This document shows positions 15,902-24,901 of a stretch of DNA of 41,517 nt, piece by piece. The DNA is from Pseudomonas sp. AL03. GTDB lineage: Bacteria; Pseudomonadota; Gammaproteobacteria; Pseudomonadales; Pseudomonadaceae. Location of the stretch: NCBI RefSeq assembly GCF_029960815.1, contig NZ_JASBRE010000040.1:1-41517 (forward strand). The letters are read 5' to 3'. The position numbers were made by a program, and so were the translations under genes. The notes below the pieces were generated by a model that saw only the letters and a list, made by a program, of their open reading frames with translations, had not been told where the DNA came from and did no database searches. Within the stretch, counting starts at the first letter, position 1. The number at the start of each line of letters is the position of its first letter.

Positions 15902-16705
15902 TCAATCGTCACTGTCACCCCGGGCGAAATACCCCGTCAACGACTGACAGATGGACTCGGCCAGATCTTCCTGAGTGGCGATGCCATACGGTCGATTGCG
16001 ATCAAACTGCTCTGACCAGCGAATGCGACCCTGAGCGACATCAATCAGGCGTACCGAGGCCCGGACACGAGCCGGCTCCACCCGCACGCTGCCTTCCAGC
16101 GAATAGCTGCCTCGCCCCGTCCGCCCCTGGGCCAGTGTTTTCACGCTGCTTCGCGGCACCTTCATCAGCACATGACTGGCGCGGGTTTGCGTCTGTTCAA
16201 ACGACTCGAACAGCCTGCAGCTCAACTCTTCGCACAAGCCCCGGGTAAAGTCGTCGCCGTCGCGGGTGATGCAGGTAAACGGCTGGAGTTGCAGGACAGG
16301 ATGGCGAATAGCGATGCCTTTGAGTCTGAGTCGCTGGTACGCCAGCCGATAACAACCGGCCGGGATGCTTAGACGCACCGGATCCTGTTGGCCAATCGTG
16401 GCGTAATGACTGGCGAGCTTGCGCCGCAATCGGCCTATCTGCACCCGCACTACCGGATCATCGCCGGTGCAGTAGACCGCCGGATCACGGCGAAACACCG
16501 CGATGCCGATGGCGTGCTCGGTAAGGGGGATGTCCGAGAACTGAAGGTCGTGCTCGACCATAAAGCGCAGCAAGCTGCTCATCCGCCTGGACTTGGCGAA
16601 CAGCGGGCTGGCCAATAACAGCGCGAGCACCCGCCCCACCTCTTCCCGAGCGAGAGGCTCGGGAACGATGTCTGCACTTGCATTGCCAATGTGCTTGATC
16701 ACCAC
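15902..16705 (-). CDS. Winged-helix/FlgO-like regulator-type protein
   Basis: About 267 aa from the GTG at 16705. The N-terminal domain carries the pattern LLASPLFAKSRRMSSLLRFMVE ... LTEHAIGIAVFRRDPAVY ... DPVVRVQIGRLRRKLASHY, which I know from the DNA-binding-like N-terminus of TPR/adenylate-cyclase-related proteins. The C-terminal ~110 residues resemble the FlgO/TolB-N-like unit (FTRGLCEELSCRLF, SYSLEGSVR, RLIDVAQGRIRWSEQFDR). AAGGAGG at 16712-16718 (minus strand) decides the GTG start at 16705 or 16702; upstream ATGs up to 16858 lack sites. The usual TPR tail is absent. It may regulate the neighbouring dipeptidase or the unknown gene. Divergent from the GntR gene. Confidence 0.62.
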   Translation of the reverse strand: MVIKHIGNASADIVPEPLAREEVGRVLALLLASPLFAKSRRMSSLLRFMVEHDLQFSDIPLTEHAIGIAVFRRDPAVYCTGDDPVVRVQIGRLRRKLASHYATIGQQDPVRLSIPAGCYRLAYQRLRLKGIAIRHPVLQLQPFTCITRDGDDFTRGLCEELSCRLFESFEQTQTRASHVLMKVPRSSVKTLAQGRTGRGSYSLEGSVRVEPARVRASVRLIDVAQGRIRWSEQFDRNRPYGIATQEDLAESICQSLTGYFARGDSDD

Positions 16706-16862
16706 AGCCTGCCTCCTTGCAGGTAACCGCCTGTCGCCCGCCACCTCGATGGCCATGAACGACTCAAGCGCTGCCAGAACGTAGCGTAGCAGTTGCAATG
16801 GGATCGGGAAGATATTGCAGTGGCTGGAGATCCTGGTCATCGACGAAGGAACACCCAAGGAA

Positions 16863-16879
16863 AATTCGTATACCCTATC
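16863..16879. promoter_or_regulatory. Degenerate GTATAC operator before gntR
   Basis: TTCGTATAC here matches the reverse complement of the 17-bp operator found at 22233 and 28070 in 13 of 17 positions. It lies 28-44 bp upstream of the GntR start and is a probable autoregulatory site. Confidence 0.5.
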
Positions 16880-16906
16880 TGCAAATCATTGCGAACGATC
16901 ACGACC

Positions 16907-17578
16907 GTGGCCCTGACTAAACTCAACGCTCCCGACCTTGGCAATTCGCCTTCGACGTCGGAAATCATCACCCGTCATCTGCGTGACGCCATCGTCGCCG
17001 GGCATTTCGCCGAGGACGAGCCGATTCGCCAGGACGACATCGCCCGCCAGTTCAACGTCAGCAAGATTCCGGTGCGCGAAGCCCTCAAGCGCCTGGAGGC
17101 CGAAGGCCTGGTGATGTTCCAGCGCAATCGCGGGGCGATGGTCACGCGGGTTTCCGATGCGGAACTGGCGCAGATGTTTGAAGTGCGCATGCTGCTCGAA
17201 GACAAGGTGCTGCGCCTGGCCATTCCCAACATGACCGAAGACACCTTCGCTCGCGCCGAACGCATCTGCCAGGAGTTCATCGGCGAAGATGACGTGGGGC
17301 GCTGGGCCGAGCTCAACTGGGAATTGCACGCCTGCCTCTATGAACCGGCGCAGCGACCGTTTCTGGTCAGCCTGATCCGCTCGGTCAACGACAAGCTGGA
17401 GCGCTACCTGCGCATGCAGATGAGCCTTTCGGCCGGCAAGGATCGCGCCGACCACGAACACCGGGAAATCCTTGCGGCCTGTCGCGCCGGTGACGTGGAC
17501 CTCGCGGTGAAGCTGCTCGACGAGCACATTGCCGGCGTCTGCAAGACCCTGTTCGAACACCTGCCTCACAGCCACTGA
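16907..17578 (+). CDS. GntR-family (FCD) regulator of hydroxyproline genes
   Basis: 223-aa regulator starting at GTG 16907 (reads VALTKLNAPDLG). The winged helix contains IITRHLRDAIVAG, PIRQDDIARQFNVSKIPVREAL and RLEAEGLVMFQRNRGAMV. The FCD domain has the usual LAQMFEVRMLLED and a terminal His-rich helix (DHEHREIL). It is the first gene before the 4-hydroxyproline epimerase (115-bp gap) and of the class that binds TCGTATACGA-like palindromes. Three such sites lie at 16863, 22233 and 28070 before the genes of this pathway, so it is probably the regulon repressor responding to a hydroxyproline or a product. Start confidence is moderate because no good ribosome-binding site is visible. Confidence 0.87.
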   Translation: MALTKLNAPDLGNSPSTSEIITRHLRDAIVAGHFAEDEPIRQDDIARQFNVSKIPVREALKRLEAEGLVMFQRNRGAMVTRVSDAELAQMFEVRMLLEDKVLRLAIPNMTEDTFARAERICQEFIGEDDVGRWAELNWELHACLYEPAQRPFLVSLIRSVNDKLERYLRMQMSLSAGKDRADHEHREILAACRAGDVDLAVKLLDEHIAGVCKTLFEHLPHSH

Positions 17579-17692
17579 CCGCTCAAACGTCTGTGCCGAT
17601 TTCGTCATCGGCACTGGATAAAACCATCAAGCCGGCAAGCCCCCGCACCAGCCACTCTTGCGTTCACTCATCTGAACGGACGTGGCCCTCCC

Positions 17693-18625
17693 ATGAAACG
17701 CATCACCGTGATCGACTCCCACACCGGCGGCGAACCGACCCGCCTGGTGACCGCCGGTTTTCCTGACCTGGGCAGCGGCAGCATGGCCGAACGTCGACAG
17801 CGGCTGGCCGAACAGCATGACCACTGGCGCGCTGCCTGCGTGCTCGAACCACGGGGCAGTGACGTGTTGGTCGGCGCCCTGCTCTGTGAGCCGGTGGACC
17901 CGTCCGCCTGTGCCGGTGTGATTTTCTTCAACAACAGCGGTTACCTCGGCATGTGCGGCCACGGCACCATTGGCCTGGTGGCCTCGCTGGCGCACTTGGG
18001 TAAAATCGGCCCTGGCGTGCACAGCATCGAAACCCCGGTCGGCACGGTGCAGGCGACGCTGCACGAAGACCATTCGGTCAGCGTACGCAATGTGCCGGCG
18101 TACCGTTATCGCAAAGCGCTAGCGCTGCAGGTGCCGGGTGTCGGCCAGGTGGTCGGCGATATTGCCTGGGGCGGTAACTGGTTCTTCCTGATCGCCGAAC
18201 ATGGCCTGGACATTGCCGGCGACAACCTTGAGGCGCTGACCGCCTACACCTTCGCCGTGCAGCAAGCACTGGAAGTTCAGGGGATCCGCGGCGAAGACGG
18301 CGGCTTGATCGACCATGTCGAGCTGTTCGCCGATGACGAGCAGGCTGACAGCCGCAACTTCGTCCTCTGCCCCGGCAAGGCCTACGACCGCTCGCCCTGT
18401 GGTACCGGCACCAGTGCCAAACTGGCGTGCCTGGCGGCCGACGACAAATTGCAGCCGGGACAGATCTGGCGTCAGGCCAGTGTCATCGGCAGCGAGTTCG
18501 AGGGTTCCTATGAGCTTCAGGGCGAGCGTATCGTGCCGACCATTCGCGGCCGCGCCTTTATCAGTGCCGAAACCAGCCTGATCATTGAACAGGACGACCC
18601 GTTCGCTTGGGGCATTCGCCCGTGA
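17693..18625 (+). CDS. lhpA: 4-hydroxyproline 2-epimerase
   Basis: Proline racemase superfamily, 310 aa, cytoplasmic, cofactor-free. Both catalytic cysteines are present: GMCGHGTIG (Cys88) and SPCGTGTSAK (near residue 236). The start MKRITVIDSHTGGEPTRLV is diagnostic. It converts trans-4-hydroxy-L-proline to cis-4-hydroxy-D-proline, the substrate of the dehydrogenase encoded just downstream. Its stop overlaps the GTG of the next gene by four bases (GTGA). The gene order epimerase, oxidase, small ferredoxin, FAD protein matches known Pseudomonas hydroxyproline operons. Confidence 0.92.
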   Translation: MKRITVIDSHTGGEPTRLVTAGFPDLGSGSMAERRQRLAEQHDHWRAACVLEPRGSDVLVGALLCEPVDPSACAGVIFFNNSGYLGMCGHGTIGLVASLAHLGKIGPGVHSIETPVGTVQATLHEDHSVSVRNVPAYRYRKALALQVPGVGQVVGDIAWGGNWFFLIAEHGLDIAGDNLEALTAYTFAVQQALEVQGIRGEDGGLIDHVELFADDEQADSRNFVLCPGKAYDRSPCGTGTSAKLACLAADDKLQPGQIWRQASVIGSEFEGSYELQGERIVPTIRGRAFISAETSLIIEQDDPFAWGIRP

Positions 18626-19737
18626 GCGAGGGCCGGGTGGCCGATGTGATCGTGATCGGCGCCGGCATCATCGGCGCTGCCTGTGCCCAGGCGCTGGCGG
18701 GTCGCGGCTTGCGCGTGCTGGTGCTGGACGCAGGCCTGCCGGGCGCTACGGCAGCGGGCATGGGCCACTTGCTGGTCCTCGATGACAATCCGGCCGAACT
18801 GGCCCTCAGTCAATATTCCCTGCAACGCTGGCGCGAACTGGCGCCGGCCCTTCCCGATGGCTGCGCGTATCGCCGCAACGGCACGCTCTGGCTGGCGGCC
18901 AATGCCGAAGAAATGGCCGTCGCCCACCGCAAATACCTGAATTTGCAGGCCCTAGGCGTGGCCTGCGAATTGATCACCCGCAGCGACTTGCGCCAGCGCG
19001 AACCGCAATTGCGCGAGGGTCTGGAAGGCGGCCTGCTGATCAATGGCGACGGCATTCTTTATGCCCCGGCGACGGCCAATTGGATGCTCGACACACCGAA
19101 CATCAGCCAACGCCGGGCACGGGTCAGCGAAGTCGACGGCAACCGCGTGCGGCTCGACGACGGCCACTGGCTAAGCGCCGAAGCAGTGATTCTGGCCAAC
19201 GGCATCCAGGCCAGCGCGCTCTGCCCCGAATTGCCGATCGAGCCGAAGAAAGGCCACTTGCTGATCACCGACCGCTACCCCGGCAAGGTCACCCATACCC
19301 TGGTGGAACTCGGTTACGTCACCAGTGCCCACAACGCCAGCGGTCCTTCAACGGCTTGCAATATCCAGCCCCGGCCGACCGGACAGTTGTTCATCGGCGC
19401 CTCGCGACAATTTGGCACCACCGACCCACAGGTCGAGGGCTGGATGCTGGCGAAAATGCTCAGACGCGCCACCGAGTACATGCCGGGGCTGGCTCAGCTC
19501 AACGGCATCCGCGCCTGGACCGGTTTTCGCGCCGCCAGCCCCGACGGCCTGCCGCTGGTGGGTCAGCACCCGCGACGCAAAGGCTTATGGCTGGCGGTCG
19601 GTCACGAGGGCCTCGGCGTGACGACCGCCCCCGGCACCGCCGACCTGCTGGTCGCGCAATTGTTCGACGAAGTGCCGCCGCTGGCCGCGCAACCGTATCT
19701 GCCGCAACGTTTTCTCGGAGAGCCCGTTTATGCCTGA
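18622..19737 (+). CDS. D-hydroxyproline dehydrogenase, DadA-like FAD subunit
   Basis: 371 aa FAD-dependent amine oxidase (DAO/DadA superfamily). The N-terminal dinucleotide motif is IVIGAGIIGAACAQAL, and the C-terminal FAD-contact block is RAWTGFRAASPDGLPLVG followed by GHEGLGVTTAPGTADLL. It oxidises cis-4-hydroxy-D-proline to 1-pyrroline-4-hydroxy-2-carboxylate as one subunit of a hetero-oligomer with the next two gene products (LhpB/E/F-type or HcnC-like complex). The GTG start at 18622 overlaps the epimerase stop, and its own end overlaps the ferredoxin gene by eight bases, so the genes are tightly coupled. Confidence 0.88.
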   Translation: MSEGRVADVIVIGAGIIGAACAQALAGRGLRVLVLDAGLPGATAAGMGHLLVLDDNPAELALSQYSLQRWRELAPALPDGCAYRRNGTLWLAANAEEMAVAHRKYLNLQALGVACELITRSDLRQREPQLREGLEGGLLINGDGILYAPATANWMLDTPNISQRRARVSEVDGNRVRLDDGHWLSAEAVILANGIQASALCPELPIEPKKGHLLITDRYPGKVTHTLVELGYVTSAHNASGPSTACNIQPRPTGQLFIGASRQFGTTDPQVEGWMLAKMLRRATEYMPGLAQLNGIRAWTGFRAASPDGLPLVGQHPRRKGLWLAVGHEGLGVTTAPGTADLLVAQLFDEVPPLAAQPYLPQRFLGEPVYA

Positions 19738-19966
19738 ATTGATGCTGGACGGACGTGCCCTGCGGGTTGCCGAGGGCACCAGCGTCGCCGCTGCACTGGC
19801 CCTGAGTGGCGACGGTTGCACTCGCACATCGGTCAGTGGCCAACGTCGCGCCCCGCTGTGTGGCATGGGCATTTGCCAGGAATGCCGGGTGACCATCGAC
19901 GGTCGCCGGCGTCTGGCCTGCCAAACGCTCTGCCGTGACGGCATGCACGTGGAGACTCAAGCATGA
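19730..19966 (+). CDS. [2Fe-2S] subunit of D-hydroxyproline dehydrogenase
   Basis: 78-aa ferredoxin-like (Fer2_4) subunit. Cysteines in APLCGMGICQECRVTIDG and LACQTLC give the CxxxxCxxC...C cluster ligands. Such small proteins pair with a NAD/FAD-disulphide-type subunit and a DadA-like subunit in HcnABC-like and D-hydroxyproline dehydrogenases, carrying electrons between the flavins. Gene overlaps on both sides (8 and 4 bp) support a stoichiometric complex. Confidence 0.88.
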   Translation: MPELMLDGRALRVAEGTSVAAALALSGDGCTRTSVSGQRRAPLCGMGICQECRVTIDGRRRLACQTLCRDGMHVETQA

Positions 19967-21219
19967 CCGAATACGCCGACCTGCTGATCATCGGTGCCGG
20001 CCCCGCCGGCATGGCCGCCGCGCTCGCAGCGGCGCCAAGCGGTGCACGCATCGTCCTGCTCGACGACAACCCATTGCCGGGTGGGCAAATCTGGCGTGAC
20101 GGGCCTCAGGCCAACCTGCCGAACCCGGCGCGTCAGATGCGCGAGCGACTCGAGGCGTGCAGCAACATCTGCCGCCACTCCGGCACTCGGGTGATCGCCT
20201 GCGCCGGACCGAAACAGCTGCTGGTAGAAAACCCCGATCATGGCTGGTTGATCAGTTACGACAAACTGATTCTGTGTACCGGCGCCCGCGAGTTACTCCT
20301 GCCCTTCCCCGGCTGGACGCTGCCCGGCGTGACGGGGGTCGGCGGCCTCCAGGCACTGATCAAGGGCGGCCTGCCAGTGCAGGACGAGCGCGTTGTGATT
20401 GCTGGCAGCGGACCGTTATTGCTCGCCAGCGCCGCCACCGCAAAACATAACGGCGCCCAAGTGCTGCGCATCGCCGAACAGGCCTCCACAGTCGCCGTCG
20501 CCAGATTCGCCGCTCGACTGCCTCTCTGGCCCAACAAACTGATGCAGTCGGTCACGTTGTTCGACCACCATTACCGTACCGGCACCCATGTACTGGCCGC
20601 CCTGGGCAATGGGCGGTTGGAAGGTGTGCGCCTGCAACAGCAAGGAAAAATCGTCGAATTGGAATGTGATCGCCTGGCCTGCGGTTTCGGTCTGATCCCC
20701 AACACCCAACTCGGCCAGGCCCTGGGCTGCGACCTCGACGGCCAGGCGCTCGCGGTCGATACCTGGCAGACCAGCAGCCGCGCCGACCACTTCGCGGCGG
20801 GTGAATGCACCGGTTTCGGCGGCAGTGAACTGGCGTTGGTCGAAGGGTCGATCGCGGGACATGCCGCGGTCGGTGACGTTGATTCGGCCCGAGCATTGTG
20901 GCCTCGTCGGACGCGCTGGCAGGGTTTCGCCAACGCCCTGAGCAAGGCATTCACCCTCGACCCGCAACTCAAGTCGCTGGCGCAACCCGACACCCTGGTG
21001 TGCCGTTGTGAAGACGTGCCTTACGGGCTGCTTGCCGGGCACGTTGACTGGCGCGGGGCAAAGTTGGCCAGCCGTTGCGGCATGGGCGCGTGCCAAGGCC
21101 GGGTGTGTGGCGGCGCATTGCAGCACCTGTTCGGCTGGCAACCTTCGGCACCACGCCCGCCCTTCAGTCCGGCGCGGATCGAGACTTTGTTGTGCCTGGA
21201 CGACACCCCACCGGCCTGA
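19963..21219 (+). CDS. D-hydroxyproline dehydrogenase, FAD/NAD-binding subunit
   Basis: 418-aa pyridine-nucleotide-disulphide-oxidoreductase-like protein. GAGPAGMAAALAA near the N-terminus binds FAD, and VIAGSGPLLLASAATAKHNGA (~144-164) is the second dinucleotide motif. The C-terminus carries a BFD-like cysteine set, VCRCEDV ... CGMGACQGRVCGG, that can hold an additional [2Fe-2S] cluster. It is HcnB/OoxA-like and the third subunit of the enzyme. It starts with an ATGA overlap with the ferredoxin gene. Confidence 0.88.
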   Translation: MTEYADLLIIGAGPAGMAAALAAAPSGARIVLLDDNPLPGGQIWRDGPQANLPNPARQMRERLEACSNICRHSGTRVIACAGPKQLLVENPDHGWLISYDKLILCTGARELLLPFPGWTLPGVTGVGGLQALIKGGLPVQDERVVIAGSGPLLLASAATAKHNGAQVLRIAEQASTVAVARFAARLPLWPNKLMQSVTLFDHHYRTGTHVLAALGNGRLEGVRLQQQGKIVELECDRLACGFGLIPNTQLGQALGCDLDGQALAVDTWQTSSRADHFAAGECTGFGGSELALVEGSIAGHAAVGDVDSARALWPRRTRWQGFANALSKAFTLDPQLKSLAQPDTLVCRCEDVPYGLLAGHVDWRGAKLASRCGMGACQGRVCGGALQHLFGWQPSAPRPPFSPARIETLLCLDDTPPA

Positions 21220-21293
21220 ATGCCGGCCCGGGGCTTTCGAGTCCGCTGCCGAGTCTCTATGATCCGGGGCATTGCCACCAGACGCCCAGCGCC

Positions 21294-22043
21294 ATGTATG
21301 CCTCGCTCACTACCTTCAAACCCTGCGACCTGCCGACCCTGCTAAGCAGTCTGCAGCCGATCGCGGCGTTGCTCGATACCCTGTCGGACGTGGTGTTTTT
21401 CATTAAGGACAGCGAGGCCCGCTACGCCTTCGTCAACCAGACCCTGGCCCGGCGCTGCGGCTTCAAACACACTGACGAGTTGCTCGGGCGCACCGCCGAC
21501 AGGGTCTTTCCCGAGCGCTTCGGCCCGCTGTATACCGAGCAGGATCGGCGGGTGCTGTCCACCGGCCGCGAGCTGGCTGACCAACTCGAACTGCACCTGT
21601 ATTATGGCAACCAGCCGGTCTGGTGCCTGACCCACAAACTCGCGCTGCGCGACCTGCAGGGTCATGTGGTCGGCTTGGCCGGCATCTCCCGCGACCTGCA
21701 ACTGCCACAGTCCAGCCATCCGGCCTTTCAGAAACTCGCGGCGGTGGACGCGCATATCCGCAGCCATTTCGCCCGGCCCATTAGCCTCGCCGAACTGACT
21801 GCGATCGCCGGGCTTTCCGTGGCGCAACTGGAGCGCCACTGCAAACGCGTGTTCCAACTCACCCCACGGCAGATGATTCATAAGGCGCGTCTGGAAGAAG
21901 GCTCGCGGCTGTTGCTGCACACTGACCTGCCCATCACCGAGATCGCCCTGCGCTGCGGTTACACCGATCACAGTGCCTTCAGCCGACAGTTCCGCGCCTT
22001 GACCAGTCTGGCACCGAGTCAGTATCGCGAAAGCCGTCGCTGA
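21294..22043 (+). CDS. PAS-domain AraC-family regulator
   Basis: 249 aa. The N-terminal PAS domain (~20-130) contains DVVFFIKDSEARYAFVNQTLA and GLAGISRDLQ. The C-terminal AraC double helix-turn-helix (~150-245) contains ISLAELTAIAGLSVAQLERHCKR and ITEIALRCGYTDHSAFSRQFR. The start at ATG 21294 follows 74 bp after the dehydrogenase. PAS-AraC regulators of this form often accompany amino-acid or hydroxyproline catabolic genes and act as activators. The PAS ligand is unknown. With the GntR gene it gives the regulon two controllers. Confidence 0.87.
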   Translation: MYASLTTFKPCDLPTLLSSLQPIAALLDTLSDVVFFIKDSEARYAFVNQTLARRCGFKHTDELLGRTADRVFPERFGPLYTEQDRRVLSTGRELADQLELHLYYGNQPVWCLTHKLALRDLQGHVVGLAGISRDLQLPQSSHPAFQKLAAVDAHIRSHFARPISLAELTAIAGLSVAQLERHCKRVFQLTPRQMIHKARLEEGSRLLLHTDLPITEIALRCGYTDHSAFSRQFRALTSLAPSQYRESRR

Positions 22044-22045
22044 AC

Positions 22046-22076
22046 CCGGGCGAGTGTTCCTTTAAGGGGCGCCCGG
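22046..22076 (+). terminator. Possible terminator after araC-type gene
   Basis: CCGGGCG pairs with CGCCCGG across a 17-base loop just after the stop codon. There is no T-run after it, so confidence is low. Confidence 0.35.
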
Positions 22077-22232
22077 CGTCCCCGCTGCTCCCTTCTGTAA
22101 CACCGCCGGATACAGGTCATCGAGGCGCTCTTCTCCTGCGCCTTATTCCCACCCTCTTGCAGGACGTTTAACTCAAGGCTTGGCGAATAATTCTCGCCGC
22201 TGTTCGGAAACAGGCACACTCATTGCTAATCT

Positions 22233-22249
22233 AATATCGTATACGAAAT
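22233..22249. promoter_or_regulatory. GntR operator before the transporter operon
   Basis: The 17-mer AATATCGTATACGAAAT is identical to that at 28070-28086. Its core TCGTATACGA (22237-22246) is a perfect 10-bp palindrome. It lies 45-61 bp upstream of the ABC binding-protein start, overlapping the likely promoter (TTGCTA at 22223). Confidence 0.7.
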
Positions 22250-22293
22250 TCTCAATACGCTATCTAACAGCACTTTCCGACCACGAGGCCTCT

Positions 22294-23112
22294 ATGAAAA
22301 ACCCCGCATTTGCCGTAGCCCTCAGCGCTATTCTCAGTACTTCCTTCATCGCCACCGCCCAGGCCGACAAGCTCGACGAGATTATTGGTTCGGGCAAGCT
22401 GCGTTGCGCCGTGACCCTGGACTTCCCGCCCATGGGTTTTCGCGATGAAGGCAACAACCCGGCCGGTTTCGACGTGGACTATTGCCGCGACCTGGCGAAA
22501 ATCCTCGGGGTCGAGGCTGAAGTGGTTGAAACGCCGTTCCCCGATCGAATTCCAGCGCTGGTCTCGGGGCGCGCCGACGTGATCGTCGCCTCCACGTCCG
22601 ACACGCTCGAACGGGCCAAGACCGTCGGCCTTACCGTGCCGTACTTCGCCTTCCAGATGGTGGTGCTGACCCGCGACAACACCGGCATCAACAGCTTCGC
22701 CGATATCAAAGGCAAAGCCCTGGGCAACACCAGCGGCACCTATGAAGCCATCGCTCTGGAAAAAGACGTGAAGAGCTGGGGCACCGGCACCTTCCGCGCC
22801 TATCAGTCGCAGAACGACACGCTGCTGGCAGTCGCCCAAGGCCACATCGACGCCACCGTGGTCACCAACACCGTGGCCGCCGCCACGATCAAGTCGGGCA
22901 AATACAAGAACCTGAAAATCGCCGGTAACGCGCCTTACACCATTGACTACGTGTCCCTGGGCGCCAAGCGCAACGAGTATGGTCTGCTCAACTACCTCAA
23001 TCTGTTCGTCAACCAGCAGGTGCGCAGTGGCCGTTACAACGAGCTGTTCACCAAATGGGTCGGCACCGAGATTTCACCCGCCGACCTGACCGTGCCTAAG
23101 GTCTATTACTGA
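22294..23112 (+). CDS. Amino-acid ABC transporter substrate-binding protein
   Basis: 272-aa periplasmic binding protein of the polar amino-acid (PAAT) family. The signal peptide ends at about AQA (residues 22-24), then DKLDEIIGSGKLRCAV. Family features are GFDVDYCRDLAKILG, DVIVASTSDTLERAKTVGLT and PYFAFQMVVL. It is first in an operon with a catabolic dehydratase inserted before the permeases, and downstream of a GntR operator, so hydroxyproline isomers are the likely ligands. GAGG precedes ATG 22294. Confidence 0.9.
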   Translation: MKNPAFAVALSAILSTSFIATAQADKLDEIIGSGKLRCAVTLDFPPMGFRDEGNNPAGFDVDYCRDLAKILGVEAEVVETPFPDRIPALVSGRADVIVASTSDTLERAKTVGLTVPYFAFQMVVLTRDNTGINSFADIKGKALGNTSGTYEAIALEKDVKSWGTGTFRAYQSQNDTLLAVAQGHIDATVVTNTVAAATIKSGKYKNLKIAGNAPYTIDYVSLGAKRNEYGLLNYLNLFVNQQVRSGRYNELFTKWVGTEISPADLTVPKVYY

Positions 23113-23122
23113 GGTGTCCGGC

Positions 23123-24901
23123 ATGCCTAGGCCAACCTCTCTGACCGGTCGCAGCCTGGTCGCCGGCGCCGCACAAGGCGCCCTGCTGTTTGCCGATGTG
23201 GCCTTGAGTTTCTGGGGCGGGGTCGACCCGTACAGCGGCGAGGTCATCGACCGCCACCACCCGCTGAGCGGCGAATACCTGGCCGGCCGGGTGCTGGCCA
23301 TTCCCAGCGGCCGCGGCTCGTGCACCGGCAGCAGTGTGCTGATGGAATTGATCAGCAACGGTCATGCGCCGGCCGCACTGGTGCTGGCCGAACCCGATGA
23401 GATCCTGACCCTGGGCGTGCTCGTGGCACAGACCCTTTTCGAGCGTTCCCTGCCGGTGCTGTGCATCGGCCGGGAGGCCTTCGCCACCTTGCGCGGCAAG
23501 ACCTTTGCTCGGGTCGAAGCTTCAACGGTGACCGTGTTCGAACGCCTGCCCGGTGATGCCTGGCAGGCACTCGACAGTCCGTTGCAGACAGCAGAAAAAA
23601 GCACCTCTATCGAACTCACCGAACACGATCAGGCGCTGCTCGACGGCGAGCATGGCAAGGCTGCCCAGGTGGCCATGCAGATCGTCCTGCGCATGGCGCA
23701 ATTGCAAGGTGCGCGCAACCTGGTGGATGTCACCCAGGCACACATCGACGGTTGCATCTATACGGGACCTGCGAGCCTGCGCTTCGCCGAACAACTGGTG
23801 CTGTGGGGAGCAAAAGTACGGGTGCCGACCACGCTCAATTCGATTTCCGTCGACCAGCGCCGTTGGCGCGAGTTGGGCATTGATCCGGCACTCGGTGTGC
23901 CGGCCAGCGCTTTGGGCGATGCGTACATGGCGATGGGTGCACAGCTGAGTTTTACCTGCGCGCCCTACCTGCTCGACAGCGCGCCGAAGGCCGGCGAGCA
24001 AATCGTCTGGGCCGAATCCAACGCCGTGGTTTATGCCAACAGCGTGCTCGGCGCACGCACCCTGAAATACCCAGACTACCTGGATATCTGCATCGCCCTG
24101 ACCGGCCGCGCGCCCCTGATCGGCTGCCATCTGGACGCGCAACGTAAAGCGAGACTGCAAATCGAATTACCGGTTTTGCGCGAGTTGGATGATGCCTTCT
24201 ACCCCCTGCTCGGTTACCACATCGGTGCCCTGGCCGGCAGCCGGATTCCGCTGGTGCTGGGGCTGGAACACAGCACGCCAAGCCTGGATGACCTGAAAGC
24301 CTTCGGCGCTGCTTTCGCCACCACCTCCGCCGCGCCGCTGTTTCATATCGCCGGGGTGACGCCGGAAGCACTCGACCCGACGCAGGTGTTGGAGGCGGAT
24401 GCCGATGTGCCGGTGGAAAAAATCCGCCTGAAGGAGTTGCTGCTCAGCTGGCGTGAGCTCAACAGTGCCCGCGACAACCGGGTGGATGTAGTTTCGCTGG
24501 GCAACCCGCATTTCTCTCTTAGCGAATTCGCGCATCTGGCGCGGCTGTGTCGGGGTCGACACAAACATCCCGAGGTCGTGCTCGCCATTACCTGCGGTCG
24601 CACGGTGCTGGAGCTGGCCCGTGAGGCCGGACATATCGCGGTGATCGAAGCCTTCGGCGCGACCCTGGTCACCGATACCTGCTGGTGCATGCTCGGCGAA
24701 CCGGTGATCCCGCTGGCCGCCAAAACCTTGATGACCAACTCGGGCAAGTACGCCCATTACGCACCCGGCCTGGTGGGCCGCAAGGTGCACTTCGCCAACC
24801 TCGCCGAATGCGTCGACGCCGCCTGCAGCGCCACGGCCAGCGGTCGTTTGCCGGCCTGGCTGCAATCGGCCGCCTCTCTGGAGAGCCACGCGCATGTTTG
24901 A
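23123..24901 (+). CDS. Aconitase X-type cis-3-hydroxy-L-proline dehydratase
   Basis: 592-aa protein. The N-terminal ~150 residues form the AcnX swivel domain (IPSGRGSCTGSSVLMELI) and the rest the AcnX catalytic domain (VDVTQAHIDGCIYTG, VPTTLNSISVD, YANSVLGARTLKYPDYLDIC, VVLAITCGRTV, DTCWCMLGEP). Fused AcnX proteins in hydroxyproline loci dehydrate cis-3-hydroxy-L-proline to 1-pyrroline-2-carboxylate and bind iron or an Fe-S cluster through conserved Cys. Candidate ligands are the Cys residues of the TCGRTV and CWCM segments. ATG 23123 is preferred to GTG 23114 because GAGG then sits at a workable distance. It overlaps the first permease gene by eight bases and is fully embedded in the transporter operon. 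Confidence 0.86.
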   Translation: MPRPTSLTGRSLVAGAAQGALLFADVALSFWGGVDPYSGEVIDRHHPLSGEYLAGRVLAIPSGRGSCTGSSVLMELISNGHAPAALVLAEPDEILTLGVLVAQTLFERSLPVLCIGREAFATLRGKTFARVEASTVTVFERLPGDAWQALDSPLQTAEKSTSIELTEHDQALLDGEHGKAAQVAMQIVLRMAQLQGARNLVDVTQAHIDGCIYTGPASLRFAEQLVLWGAKVRVPTTLNSISVDQRRWRELGIDPALGVPASALGDAYMAMGAQLSFTCAPYLLDSAPKAGEQIVWAESNAVVYANSVLGARTLKYPDYLDICIALTGRAPLIGCHLDAQRKARLQIELPVLRELDDAFYPLLGYHIGALAGSRIPLVLGLEHSTPSLDDLKAFGAAFATTSAAPLFHIAGVTPEALDPTQVLEADADVPVEKIRLKELLLSWRELNSARDNRVDVVSLGNPHFSLSEFAHLARLCRGRHKHPEVVLAITCGRTVLELAREAGHIAVIEAFGATLVTDTCWCMLGEPVIPLAAKTLMTNSGKYAHYAPGLVGRKVHFANLAECVDAACSATASGRLPAWLQSAASLESHAHV

